Positions 1 to 8,141 of a stretch of DNA of 14,714 nt are shown one piece after another. Source of the stretch: Bacteroidaceae bacterium (GTDB lineage: Bacteria; Bacteroidota; Bacteroidia; Bacteroidales; Bacteroidaceae). Numbering within the stretch: the stretch's first letter is position 1; every line of letters starts with the position of its first letter. The stretch covers positions 1-14,714 of the forward strand of contig JAEDNQ010000043.1 of the NCBI GenBank assembly GCA_016302435.1, in the 5' to 3' direction. The position numbers and the translations under genes were made by a program. The notes under the pieces are model-generated. The model was given only the letters and a program-made list of their open reading frames with translations. It was not told the DNA's origin and ran no database searches.

Positions 1-471
1 GATGCCGCAGACGACTCCCTTGCCCGTATAGGCCTGTGAGAGTCCTATGCCCTGATGGAGCTTGTCCACTCCTACATCTTTGCGGGCATACTTCATCTTC
101 TGGGCCACAGGACGCTCCAACTGAAACGACTTGAAAGACTTGAGAGAAGCTACTCTCTCCACATCATCGAGAGGAACAGAGATAAATGCAAAGCCATAGC
201 TGACACGAAGGACATCCACGCCCTGGGCCTTGAGGTCATCTTCAGTCACACCCTCTGCAAGCTGCACCATAGCGAGGGTGCGGAGCACTGGTGTATCACT
301 TTCAGCCGAAGCGGCTGCACCTGCAGGACTGGCTATTCTCATTGCCTTCTTCACCGCACTTCCTGCACGCAATTCGCGAAGGCGAACCTGGTCAGAGATA
401 CTGAGCGATGACTGTGCCGAGGCAGAGAGAGCAACGGCAAGGAAGGATGCTGTAAATAATTGGAACTTCAT
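1..471 (-). CDS. Subtilisin-like S8 family serine protease, N-terminal part (truncated by window edge)
   Basis: I translated this by hand from the ATG complement at 469-471; the frame stays open for 157 codons to the window edge, so the gene continues outside. Residues 1-19 are a signal peptide (MKFQLFTASFLAVALSASA, cut before Q20). Residues about 60-125 look like a propeptide-type region (VLRTLAMVQLAEGVTEDDL, then FAFISVPLDDVERVASLKSF). Residues 131-157 (KDVGVDKLHQGIGLSQAYTG, then KGVVCGI) match the lead-in to the catalytic Asp strand of Bacteroidetes S8 proteases, where VDTGID normally follows. That Asp and the catalytic His and Ser lie beyond the window, so activity cannot be judged. It is probably secreted, and starts 176 bp after the duplicated secreted protein, possibly in the same transcript. 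The family call rests on the region just before the active site only. Confidence 0.75.
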   Translation of the reverse strand, partial: MKFQLFTASFLAVALSASAQSSLSISDQVRLRELRAGSAVKKAMRIASPAGAAASAESDTPVLRTLAMVQLAEGVTEDDLKAQGVDVLRVSYGFAFISVPLDDVERVASLKSFKSFQLERPVAQKMKYARKDVGVDKLHQGIGLSQAYTGKGVVCGI

Positions 472-647
472 TATTGTTCGTTTCTTTCTATAATATAAAT
501 AATGTGTAAATATCCGATGAAACGGATACCCGCATAGCACACGCTTTTGAGCGGTGCTACGGAATACCCGTGTTTTAGTAATGGTCAAAAAAATACTTCG
601 TTGGGATTTGTACTGTTTTGAACATCACTTATCGTGACATCAGCGGA
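472..647. other. Intergenic stretch with two small hairpins and an imperfect direct repeat
   Basis: No gene seen. Two inverted repeats stand out: TATCCG/CGGATA at 511-516 and 523-528 with a 6-nt loop, and TAGCAC-A-CGC paired with GCG-GTGCTA at 535-544 and 551-559 with a one-base bulge. An imperfect direct repeat (ACGGATACCCG at 522-532, ACGGAATACCCG at 560-571) flanks the second hairpin. Read on the minus strand, the 511-528 hairpin is followed by an AT-rich run rather than a clean T tract. It could be a weak terminator, an mRNA processing signal or a 3'-end stabiliser. I found no good TAnnTTTG promoter for the protease gene here. Confidence 0.4.
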
Positions 648-3600
648 TTACTTTCTGTTAAGAACTTTCTTTCCGTTGATAATCTGGAGACCATTGTAAG
701 TGCGGCTGTTGACCTTGATGCCCTGGAGCATGTATGATGTGGCAGCAGCAGACTTAGCAGCATTGACAGATGACACTCCTACAGCCTCAGCTGTAGTGAC
801 GATAATCTCTGTTGTAGAAGGAGATACGGTGATGACGAAGATGCCATTCTCGTTTGCCTTCACCTGCTTGTCGTCAACGATGATGCCGATGTTTGCATCT
901 GCAGCTGGAGTGACAGTCAGTACAACCTGCTGGTCGGCAGCGGAGGTGATGCCGCTTTCTGCCCATGTATTTGATGGACCTGCTGTAGAAGACACAGCAG
1001 CTATTGAGGCAGCAGTCTGTCCTTCCTGGAATGTGAATGTAGTTGTCTTTGTGCTCTCGAAGTCGTTTGTGCCGAGGAAGATGTTGACCACTGAGCCGTC
1101 GTTGAAGTTGAGAGCGTACTGTCCGTTATACTGTTCTGCAAGGATGCCGTCAACGTATACCTTGTTCTGCTGGTTGATGGATGGTCCGTAGCAGCCGAAG
1201 TTGAATGTGAGGTCGTTGTCGCAGAATGCTATCTCGTTCTCACCCTCCACGAGGTTCTCGAACTTATACTGGCTGTCAGCGTTGCTGTAGAGGTTGAAGT
1301 AGCTGCTTGCGAGGTCACGTCCTGTCACAAAGACTGTAGCCTTCTTGTCGCGGATGATCTTGCCTGTCTTGACTGTGAGTGTCATGCCCTCAGAAACAGA
1401 AACTGTGCACTGGCCTCCATATACTGCGATGTCGTCTGTGCCGTTGTTGACAGAAGAGATGAAGCACTGGTCGTTAGCCACGATAGTGATGGTCTTGTTG
1501 CCGTTCTCGCTGAGTTCGACAGTGTTATCACCTGCCTGAAGCTCAACGACCTTGTTCTCATAAGAGTAGCCATTGTATACAGTGACATTTGTTGGGTCGT
1601 CAACATTGACTGTGACGTTGAATGTAGCGTACTTGTGGGCCTTGATAGAGATGGCATTGTCGGCTGTGGCATAGAAGACGTAAGTACCGTAGCCAAAGTT
1701 CTCGTTAGAGTCGTTGACCTTGAATGAGTCGAGAGCATAGTTGGTGTTGTCGCCGCTGACAGTGACATTAGCACCGCCTGCTACCTCGAAGCCTTCTTCT
1801 GCAGCGAAGTTCTCTACAGCTACGCCATCGACTGTGACTCCTGTAATGAAGCCCTTTGAGTCTTCGTCCTCAAAGGCGAAGCTTACCTTGTAAGTGAGGT
1901 CGGCAGGCCAAGCAGCTGTGATGCTGATTTCAGGAGTAGCGGCAGTAAGGTCGATAGTGTACTGTGATCCTCTTGCTGCTACTTCCTCTCCACGGTTTGT
2001 CACCTTGTAAAGAGGCTTTTCGGTATTGCGCAAGATGATGAGTCCCTTCTCCGTCTCCTTATTGTATGAGATGGTGTTCTCGCCATTTACGACTGTGGCA
2101 TTGCGCCATGTGCCGTCGAACATCACGCGAACTGCTGTTGCGTCGTCGATATAAAGTGGGAAGGACACGATGTTTGGATCGTCTTCTGTGGCTGTTGAGA
2201 AAACGTTGATTTCTGTTGTGAGAGGAGTGACGTTGACCACGAAGTTGCCTTCTGCGTTCTGCTCTATGTCGAGGTCGTCAGCCTTGATGCCAATAGAAGC
2301 GTCCTCGGCTGGTGTGATGACAACTTGATAGTTCTTGCCGATAGCAGTGATGCCCTTTGTGTCCCACTCGTAGGCCTCGCCTCCAGGGAAGGTCACCTTG
2401 CTTATCTTTGTAGCGTCTACATTGTCGCCAAAGACGAACTTGACTGTTGAAGCACCCTCAACCTCAGGCTCGCCAAGGTAGATGTCGATGACTGAACCGT
2501 CAACAGGGGTGATTGACTCATTTCCGTAACGAGAGTGGAGAAGGTAACCGTCAAGGAAGACCATGTGTTTGTCTTGGATAGTGCTGCCATAGCAACTGAA
2601 AGAGAATGGTACATCAGTGTCACAGAAGTTAATTGTGTTCTCTCCTTCTAAGAGGTTGAAAGTGAGATTGCGATCATTTTGTGAGACGAAGCTGAAGCTG
2701 TGGTCGGCAAGCGCACGGTCTGTGACGTTGACTGTAGCCTTCTTGTCGCGAACAATCTTGCCTGTCTTGACAGTGATAGTCATGCCATCAGTGAATGTAA
2801 CATCGCACTTGCCTGAATAGATATTGAGGTCGTTGGTGCCATCATTGACTGATGAGAGGAAGCACTGATCGTTGGCCTTGATAGTGATGACCTTGTTGGC
2901 GTTCTCGCTCATTTCGATTACGTTGTCACCTGCTACTATGCCTGTGACGATATCGTTGTTGTACTCATATCCACGGTAAACAGTAACATTGGCTGGGTCA
3001 TCGATATTGACTGTGACCTTGACTGTGCCGAACTTATGAGCTGTCACGCCGTACTCAGCGTCAGCGGTGGCATAAAATGAATAATTACCATAACCGAAGT
3101 ATTCATTCTGGCCATTGAGGGTAAATGAGTCGAGGGCATAGTTGGTGTTGTCGCCTGTGAAGGAAACATTGGCTCCTGCTGGAACTTTGAAGCCGTCAGC
3201 TGAAGCGAAGTCCTCTATATTCTGGTAGTTGACCTGCACAGCGGAGATGAATCCCTTGGAGTCTTCGTCGGCAAAAGTGAACTTGATGTTGTATGTCAAG
3301 TCGGCAGGGAAAGCTGCCTTGACAGTGATACCTTCCTCTGCTGGGAGCTCTATTGTATATCCTCTCTGATATTCAACAACAGTCTCACCTTTAAGGACCT
3401 GATAGAGTGGCTTGCTGCCGTTTGAGCCAATCTGCACACTTGTCTCGGTTTGAGGATTGTACTTGACAATGTTCTCTCCTGCTACAAGGCTGATTTCACG
3501 ATATGTACCTGCCATGGCTACGCGCACTGCGTATGGATCGTCAACATTGAGCTTGAAGGAAGCAGTGTAGAGTTCATCCTCTGACACAGTCTCAATGTTT

Positions 3601-3932
3601 ATTGTTGTATTTGCGGAAGGATAAATACCATATTCGGTCTTGTTGACAGAATAGGGCTCTTCTATACCGTTGTTTTCGACCTTCTTGAAGAGATAGCCTG
3701 CGGCAGTCTTTATCTTAATGTTTGAGTAAGATGAGACTGTGAGTGTGCATACGTTGTCGGTGAACGGATGCTCGGTCTCTACAGGATTGTAATTTGCATC
3801 ATAGGCGTATGTGTACACCTTTACATGTGACGCATCGTCCACATTGACTGTGACGGTGATGTCGTCGGCTTTTGCAGCCATGCTGACAAGGCCGAGCACC
3901 ATTGTCAGCAGAAAGTAGTAAAGTTTTCTCAT
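648..3932 (-). CDS. Large secreted protein with tandem duplicated beta-rich repeats and a type IX secretion-like C-terminal tail; function unknown
   Basis: The frame can be opened at 4016, but I chose the ATG at 3932 (1094 residues) because it begins a good signal peptide, MRKLYYFLLTMVLGLVSMAA-KA cut before D23; the 28 extra residues upstream are AT-rich leader. Residues about 125-589 and 590-1046 are two copies of one unit, each opening with SFxLxxDDxxAVRV. An N-terminal piece (23-124) resembles one sub-module, so V(N/D)xDD-type openings occur five times. Each copy carries four Cys with nearly equal spacing (357, 376, 437, 447 and 823, 842, 904, 914). The C-terminus (about residues 1067-1094: YMLQGIKV, then GLQIINGKKVLNRK) resembles the tail common on Prevotella secreted proteins and thought to be type IX-type sorting. 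No catalytic motif or named domain is recognised. Downstream of the SusCD group, it is plausibly a surface adhesin or binding protein, which is inference. It is separated from the DUF4302 gene by 174 bp holding a strong hairpin. Confidence 0.85.
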   Translation of the reverse strand: MRKLYYFLLTMVLGLVSMAAKADDITVTVNVDDASHVKVYTYAYDANYNPVETEHPFTDNVCTLTVSSYSNIKIKTAAGYLFKKVENNGIEEPYSVNKTEYGIYPSANTTINIETVSEDELYTASFKLNVDDPYAVRVAMAGTYREISLVAGENIVKYNPQTETSVQIGSNGSKPLYQVLKGETVVEYQRGYTIELPAEEGITVKAAFPADLTYNIKFTFADEDSKGFISAVQVNYQNIEDFASADGFKVPAGANVSFTGDNTNYALDSFTLNGQNEYFGYGNYSFYATADAEYGVTAHKFGTVKVTVNIDDPANVTVYRGYEYNNDIVTGIVAGDNVIEMSENANKVITIKANDQCFLSSVNDGTNDLNIYSGKCDVTFTDGMTITVKTGKIVRDKKATVNVTDRALADHSFSFVSQNDRNLTFNLLEGENTINFCDTDVPFSFSCYGSTIQDKHMVFLDGYLLHSRYGNESITPVDGSVIDIYLGEPEVEGASTVKFVFGDNVDATKISKVTFPGGEAYEWDTKGITAIGKNYQVVITPAEDASIGIKADDLDIEQNAEGNFVVNVTPLTTEINVFSTATEDDPNIVSFPLYIDDATAVRVMFDGTWRNATVVNGENTISYNKETEKGLIILRNTEKPLYKVTNRGEEVAARGSQYTIDLTAATPEISITAAWPADLTYKVSFAFEDEDSKGFITGVTVDGVAVENFAAEEGFEVAGGANVTVSGDNTNYALDSFKVNDSNENFGYGTYVFYATADNAISIKAHKYATFNVTVNVDDPTNVTVYNGYSYENKVVELQAGDNTVELSENGNKTITIVANDQCFISSVNNGTDDIAVYGGQCTVSVSEGMTLTVKTGKIIRDKKATVFVTGRDLASSYFNLYSNADSQYKFENLVEGENEIAFCDNDLTFNFGCYGPSINQQNKVYVDGILAEQYNGQYALNFNDGSVVNIFLGTNDFESTKTTTFTFQEGQTAASIAAVSSTAGPSNTWAESGITSAADQQVVLTVTPAADANIGIIVDDKQVKANENGIFVITVSPSTTEIIVTTAEAVGVSSVNAAKSAAATSYMLQGIKVNSRTYNGLQIINGKKVLNRK
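795..3560 (-). repeat. Two-copy tandem duplication inside the large secreted protein gene (unit about 1.4 kb)
   Basis: Copy 1 spans about 3560-2166 and copy 2 about 2165-795. Matching landmarks are offset by 1398-1401 bp: AATGAGTCGAGRGCATAGTT starts at 1723 and 3124, and ACTGTAGCCTTCTTGTCGCG starts at 1333 and 2731. At protein level PADLTY, EDSKGFI, GDNTNYALDSF, FGYG, FYATAD and TVKTGKI recur in order. The copies have diverged with small in-frame indels, so the duplication is not recent, but some nucleotide blocks remain nearly identical and could recombine. Confidence 0.9.
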
Positions 3933-4056
3933 TGTAAAACAAAAAATAATAATTGAATGACTATTATTGTTAGAAAATTTAGTATTCTGAAAAAACATCT
4001 GATATTTGCAAGCCACTTATGTAAGGCATTCAATATCAGTAGGGAGATGCCACTCA

Positions 4057-4095
4057 TCCCATGCTCTCGCGGTGTCGATGTGCGAGAGCATGGGA
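4057..4095. terminator. Perfect 14-bp stem hairpin after the DUF4302 gene, without a T tract
   Basis: TCCCATGCTCTCGC at 4057-4070 and GCGAGAGCATGGGA at 4082-4095 are exact reverse complements with an 11-nt loop. The hairpin lies 11 bp past the DUF4302 stop codon. Neither strand shows a T run after the stem, so a classic intrinsic terminator is not supported. It may instead be a transcription pause, an RNA processing site or a 3'-end protector that sets the level of the upstream genes against the downstream secreted protein. A weaker 6-bp stem (AGAGAA 4098-4103, TTCTCT 4111-4116) overlaps the DUF4302 stop codon. Confidence 0.5.
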
Positions 4096-4106
4096 CAAGA
4101 GAAGGA

Positions 4107-5408
4107 TCATTTCTCTGCGACCATGAATGGGAAATATGCCACTGAGTACGAAAGTGTAATCACATTTGAGCGGTCAACCATGTCGGTGAGGATAAGCTCA
4201 CGCGGCAACTTCTGGTTGTCAACGCTGATGGTGAAGGTCTTGGCATCCTGATAGCCGAAGGGGAGGAGCGCATAGTCCATCTTGGCATTCTCGTGATACC
4301 AAACGCCTGATTCATATCCGCTGCGGGCAAATTTCATCTTCACCTTATTCTCGCCGATGAGGGTATACTCGAAGTTGAGTCCTCCTGCGTACATAATGCC
4401 GTCAGCAGCATGACTGGCGAAATGGAAGCCGAAGCGGTTTTTGTAGAATCCCATGAAGGCATAGTAGAGGTTGTCGCCAATTTTCTCGAGTCCTTGTCCA
4501 AAGTACATCCAGGATTTCTGGCCATACTTGCCCATCTTGTCGTAAGAGCAGAACCACATGTACTCTGTGAAGATGCGGTTGAGGGGAAGGATGTTGACAC
4601 GGAGTTCCACTCCCTTGTCGTCCACATCAGAGAAGATGAGGTTGTCAGAATTGTTGAAGCCATTGATGCTTACACCGTCTACTGTGGCTGGGGAGTAAAA
4701 GCTGATACCCTTGTCGGTGTAGACAAATGGGAAAGTCTTCACTTCGTCTACAGCGCTGCCTTCAACAGGGATAGTGACCTGAAGGCAGCGGTTGCTGGTC
4801 TTTGCTCTGTATTCCTTGCCATTGACAGCAAAGGTGTAGCTGAGGCTTTCCATCGACTTGTGCACAGCTTTGATGCCTTCGAGATAATCCTCCCATGACT
4901 GGCCTGCAGGCAGGGGTGTGAGCTCAGCGTATGTGCCCTGGCTACGTCCTTTGAGGATGATCTTGTCAGCTGTAGCCTGAAGGATGGAGAAGTCGTAGTC
5001 GCCCTCCATGCCTGTGCCCTCCTGTCCGAGGAGTGGGGCTGAGGGGTCGGAGAAGACGTGGAAGAGGATGTTGTATGTGTCGAAAGAGAGCATCACTCCC
5101 CCACTCTGTTTGACAGAGTAAGAGCTGTAGACGATGGTGTCGGAAGCAGCAAGCTCGTTGGACACTGCTAACGAACCGTCCTTCTCAAACTTTATGAGCA
5201 TGTTGTAGCCGCCCCATTTGCTGGGGTCTCCTGGGAAATAGCGCATGACCCAGCCGTTCTCCGCCCCGCAGAGCACTTCCTGATTGCTCAGGATGGCTGC
5301 ATCGACACGGTTGGCTGATGACTCGCCGAAGATGTCTTCCTGCTCATTGTCACAAGCCGTGAAGACCAGAGCTGCTGCGGCGAGGACAAGGTATAGTATC
5401 TTTTTCAT
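4107..5408 (-). CDS. DUF4302 family lipoprotein in the SusCD operon
   Basis: 433 residues. Residues 1-18 are a lipoprotein signal peptide ending in a lipobox, FTA-C19; the following D-N-E-Q-E-D is acidic, as in surface-exported Bacteroidetes lipoproteins. The N-terminal third has landmarks I associate with DUF4302: CGAENGWVMRYFPG (47-60), WGGYNMLIKFEKDG (65-78), LSFDTYNILFHVFSDPSA (107-124) and GTGMEGDYDF (131-140). The rest looks beta-rich, with no catalytic motif visible. In this family such genes are often found after a SusC/SusD pair and a putative zinc metallopeptidase, as here. A role as an accessory surface lipoprotein of the uptake complex, for example cargo binding, is inference. It starts 110 bp after the metallopeptidase gene in the same direction, probably in the same operon. 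Confidence 0.88.
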   Translation of the reverse strand: MKKILYLVLAAAALVFTACDNEQEDIFGESSANRVDAAILSNQEVLCGAENGWVMRYFPGDPSKWGGYNMLIKFEKDGSLAVSNELAASDTIVYSSYSVKQSGGVMLSFDTYNILFHVFSDPSAPLLGQEGTGMEGDYDFSILQATADKIILKGRSQGTYAELTPLPAGQSWEDYLEGIKAVHKSMESLSYTFAVNGKEYRAKTSNRCLQVTIPVEGSAVDEVKTFPFVYTDKGISFYSPATVDGVSINGFNNSDNLIFSDVDDKGVELRVNILPLNRIFTEYMWFCSYDKMGKYGQKSWMYFGQGLEKIGDNLYYAFMGFYKNRFGFHFASHAADGIMYAGGLNFEYTLIGENKVKMKFARSGYESGVWYHENAKMDYALLPFGYQDAKTFTISVDNQKLPRELILTDMVDRSNVITLSYSVAYFPFMVAEK

Positions 5409-5518
5409 AATTTATTCTTTAGACTTCTGTAGGTCGTTAGTATTGCTTTTGTTTATTGGGGGGATGGGCAGCGTGCTCTTCCCCACTAAGAAAGATGCCA
5501 TGCTTTGAGGCTCAGCCC

Positions 5519-6406
5519 TCACTCTTCGATGGTGAGAGACTGCAGGTCGAGGCTCTTTGCTTCTTCCTGACGACGCTGGATGATGGCGCGCAGCTCGTCC
5601 AAGTCCATGCCCCAAGAGTCTTTGAGGTAGCCGCGAAGTATCTCTAACTTGGTGTTGATGGCATTGCGTCCGTGCTCGTTGGTAGAGGCAAGGGTCTTGT
5701 CCCAATACTCGGCCGTGTTGGTGATGTAGGTGGAGATTATCTCGCAGAGGTCCTCCTGTGGATCCTGGCCTGCATAGGCTGTGATGAATCCCTTGCTGAG
5801 GGCGGCTGAGTCGGTGAAGTTTATCCAGCTCTGTGCCTGGTAGTCGCTCGGGGTCACCTCGTTGAACTCCGTGGGGTAGTTCTTTGTCTGGTGGAGGATG
5901 TGCATGAACTCATGGTGCATGGTGTGGAAGTAGTACTCATTGAGATACGCCAGGTCTACATTTTCATAGTTGAGGTTGTTGACATTGAAGAGTGTCACCT
6001 TGAGTCCTCCTTCGGCATTACCGATGGTGATGGAGCCGTCGCTGTTGTAAGCTGGAGATCCGATGAAGTGGATGATGCGTGGGCAGTATGTGCGTATGAA
6101 GTCCTTGCCCATGTGTTCGGCGTAGGTCTCGAGCCAGAGATGCTTGGTCAGGATGGCGAGTGCCACTGAGCGGTTGTACTCGGCTGGGACGAGCTTGAAG
6201 TTGGTTGGGCTCTCATTGTACTCAAACTTGTACTTGAGCATGATGTTGTAGTCATCGACATAGTTGACCTTGAGCCAGCGGTCGAAGTCATTCTCTGCTG
6301 TGGCCGTCTGATTGTCGAAGATGCTTTTGGACTCAGGCTCATCATCGCTGCATGCTGTCATGGTCAGAGCAGCTATGGCAGCTATCATTATATGTTTGAT
6401 ATTCAT
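5519..6406 (-). CDS. Putative zinc-binding metallopeptidase lipoprotein (HExxH)
   Basis: 295 residues. The signal peptide ends in lipobox MTA-C19, followed by S-D-D-E-P-E, an acidic stretch like the lipoprotein export signal that sends Bacteroidetes lipoproteins to the cell surface. The zinc motif is HHEFMHILHQ: H165-E166-F-M-H169 fits HExxH, with E166 as the likely general base. E222 in the segment QEDLCEIISTYI is the probable third ligand, the usual layout of the Bacteroidetes putative zinc-binding metallopeptidase family (PF15890-type). Length is normal for that family and nothing appears truncated. It lies between the SusD-like and DUF4302 genes. The inferred role is trimming peptides or proteins at the surface before import by SusC; substrate and activity are not shown by the sequence. 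Confidence 0.9.
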   Translation of the reverse strand: MNIKHIMIAAIAALTMTACSDDEPESKSIFDNQTATAENDFDRWLKVNYVDDYNIMLKYKFEYNESPTNFKLVPAEYNRSVALAILTKHLWLETYAEHMGKDFIRTYCPRIIHFIGSPAYNSDGSITIGNAEGGLKVTLFNVNNLNYENVDLAYLNEYYFHTMHHEFMHILHQTKNYPTEFNEVTPSDYQAQSWINFTDSAALSKGFITAYAGQDPQEDLCEIISTYITNTAEYWDKTLASTNEHGRNAINTKLEILRGYLKDSWGMDLDELRAIIQRRQEEAKSLDLQSLTIEE

Positions 6407-6470
6407 ATTCGTGAGTATGGAATTTGGGTGGGTAGCATTATTCTAACCCATGATTGATAACGTATTTGAC

Positions 6471-6490
6471 AGTGGAACGTTCAGTCCACT
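6471..6490. other. Small hairpin just after the SusD-like stop codon
   Basis: AGTGGA at 6471-6476 pairs with TCCACT at 6485-6490 around an 8-nt loop, two bases beyond the stop codon of the SusD-like gene. There is no T tract, so a terminator is unlikely. It may slow 3' decay and keep the SusC/SusD mRNA more abundant than the accessory genes. The remaining 6407-6470 spacer shows nothing clear. Confidence 0.3.
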
Positions 6491-6492
6491 CC

Positions 6493-8082
6493 TCAGTTGC
6501 GTGGATTGGCTTCGAGTCCTGCTGCTATTACATCAGAAGGGAGCTGAAGGGCACGTCGTGGGTCGTCCTTGCGGAGGATGATGTCGTCTTGTCCGGCGCG
6601 CTTGTGAGCTATCTCTATGCCGTAACGCTTGATGTCTTCCCATCGACGTCCGTCGGCAAAGAGTTCGAGGCGGCGGATGTGGAGGATGCAGTGTATGAAA
6701 GCTTCCTGTGTCTCGTCAGTGATGGAGAAGCCCGATGGGTGGAGGCGCTTCTTTGGTGTGGACTTGTCGCTTGCTGCTCTTGGTGTACCATCCTCGTACT
6801 CGCTGTATGACAGATCTTCTCCATAGAGTGCTTCTATATCCTCTGTGGTGATGGTGATGTTGCCTGCTGCGTTGGCTTTTACCCACACCTGCAGGTCGGC
6901 GAGTGCCTTGTCGAGCTCATTCTTGATGGCATAGGCTTCAGCACGGATGAGGAGCACCTCTGGTCCTGAGCAAGTTACGGTCACTGCCTGTGGATAGCCA
7001 GTGCCGTTGACCTTATCGACATATTGAAAGTAAATTCCGTACTTTGACACAACTACCTTCTCGTCCTTACCAAACATGGAGGTGGCCATGTAGAGAGGCA
7101 CGGCAGAATCGTAGCTGCCCCAAAGGCCTGGTGCGCGGAATGTCTCGTGGGTGTTGATTTCGGAGTTGTTGTGTGAGTAGCGCATGCCTGTTCCACTGGC
7201 TCCCATGTAGCGTGAGAGGAGCGATGTGGAGGTCATGAGCAGAAGGTTGGCTGGTGAGGATGCTGAGATGTATTCGTCACAACGTGATGGGTAGTCTTGT
7301 GGCATCTTGCTGATGTATTTCCAGTCGCGCATGTACGCCTCAGGGGTGGTGCCCAAGACAGCATTGGCTGCTTCGATGGCCTTGTCCCACTGCTGTGAGT
7401 AGAGGTAGAAACGGGCGGCAAAGGCATAGGCGGCCTTCTTGTTGAAGTGGTACTTTGGCACTGTGTAGAGGTTGTCGTCTATAAGCGGTAGTGCCGCTTC
7501 TATGTCGCGCTGGATATTGTCGTAGAGCTGGCGCAATGTGCCACGGCTGTACGCTGGCTTGACAGTTGTCTCTGGCTCAGTAGGATAAGGGAGGCCGAGA
7601 TACTGATCAGCTGTCTCTGGAGAATAAGCCATGCAGAAACAGTTGGCGAGCATGAAGAGCGAGTAGGCACGGCAGATGAGGGCTTCGCCTCTCTGGGCAT
7701 TGAACTCGGGACCGCCGCCAAGTTCCTCTATAGACTTGAGGGCCTGATTGGCCGCTGCTACAGCCACGAACGTGTTGTTCCACACGGCATGTGGAGCATC
7801 GTTCTCCGAACCAGTGAAGTCTTTCCAAAGGTAAGCCTCTTCTTGTGTGAGTCCACCTTTCTGATATTCAGCTCCATTGTCAGTGACATTGTCTGAAGCC
7901 ATCTCCTGCATGAGGTAGGGTGTTGTCTCAGGATAGGCTGAAACAAGGAGTTTTGTCACCTTCTCGGCTGTGTTGATTTCAGCTCGGTCGTCGGGCATCT
8001 TGTCGAGGAAGTCGTCGCAAGAGACGAGTGTGAGGCCTGCTGCTACCAACAGATATACTATTGATTTTGATTTCATCATCAT
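6493..8082 (-). CDS. SusD/RagB-like outer-membrane nutrient-binding lipoprotein
   Basis: The frame can open at 8130, but the first 16 residues there are hydrophobic leader read-through. I place the start at the MMMKSKS cluster (ATG 8082; 8079 or 8076 are equally possible), giving 529 residues and a clean lipoprotein signal peptide with lipobox LVS-C22 followed by D-D. The body shows SusD family marks: helical TPR-like segments (YSRGTLRQLYDNIQRDIEAA; FNKKAAYAFAARFYLYSQQW; LLIRAEAYAIKNELDKALAD) and the C-terminal GRRWEDIKRYG (from 478), ending with the usual ALQLPSDVIAAG. Length is typical. It forms a lid over the SusC barrel and captures cargo at the cell surface. It starts 59 bp after the SusC-like stop and is surely co-transcribed. 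The substrate cannot be read from the sequence, but the neighbouring peptidase genes favour peptides. Confidence 0.95.
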   Translation of the reverse strand: MMMKSKSIVYLLVAAGLTLVSCDDFLDKMPDDRAEINTAEKVTKLLVSAYPETTPYLMQEMASDNVTDNGAEYQKGGLTQEEAYLWKDFTGSENDAPHAVWNNTFVAVAAANQALKSIEELGGGPEFNAQRGEALICRAYSLFMLANCFCMAYSPETADQYLGLPYPTEPETTVKPAYSRGTLRQLYDNIQRDIEAALPLIDDNLYTVPKYHFNKKAAYAFAARFYLYSQQWDKAIEAANAVLGTTPEAYMRDWKYISKMPQDYPSRCDEYISASSPANLLLMTSTSLLSRYMGASGTGMRYSHNNSEINTHETFRAPGLWGSYDSAVPLYMATSMFGKDEKVVVSKYGIYFQYVDKVNGTGYPQAVTVTCSGPEVLLIRAEAYAIKNELDKALADLQVWVKANAAGNITITTEDIEALYGEDLSYSEYEDGTPRAASDKSTPKKRLHPSGFSITDETQEAFIHCILHIRRLELFADGRRWEDIKRYGIEIAHKRAGQDDIILRKDDPRRALQLPSDVIAAGLEANPRN

Positions 8083-8087
8083 GTTCT

Positions 8088-8125
8088 TATATATATATAT
8101 TAATAATGTGTATTTATTAATAATG
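8088..8125. repeat. TA dinucleotide run and 10-bp direct repeat between the SusC-like and SusD-like genes
   Basis: A (TA)6-type run occupies 8088-8100. ATTAATAATG occurs at 8099-8108 and again at 8116-8125. The spacer is very AT-rich, which in Bacteroidetes often marks a translation initiation region, since these bacteria use A/T-rich leaders rather than Shine-Dalgarno sites. Length variation in the TA run would alter the spacer before the SusD-like start, not the coding frame. Confidence 0.5.
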
Positions 8126-8141
8126 CACACCTACTTATATG

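Noticed and set aside
55..411. 118-codon plus-strand open frame at the left edge
   Set aside because: It is antisense to the truncated S8 protease, whose minus-strand translation gives a convincing signal peptide and protease sequence.
648..3932. CRISPR-like or satellite repeats in the repeat protein gene
   Set aside because: The repeats are two long coding units with in-frame divergence, not short direct repeats with spacers.
3933..4016. N-terminal extension of the duplicated secreted protein to an upstream ATG
   Set aside because: The extension would bury the signal peptide 28 residues inside the protein; the ATG at 3932 starts a standard signal peptide.
8083..8130. N-terminal extension of the SusD-like protein
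   Set aside because: The extra 16 residues precede the lipoprotein signal peptide and come from the AT-rich spacer; the MMM cluster at 8082-8074 is the sensible start.
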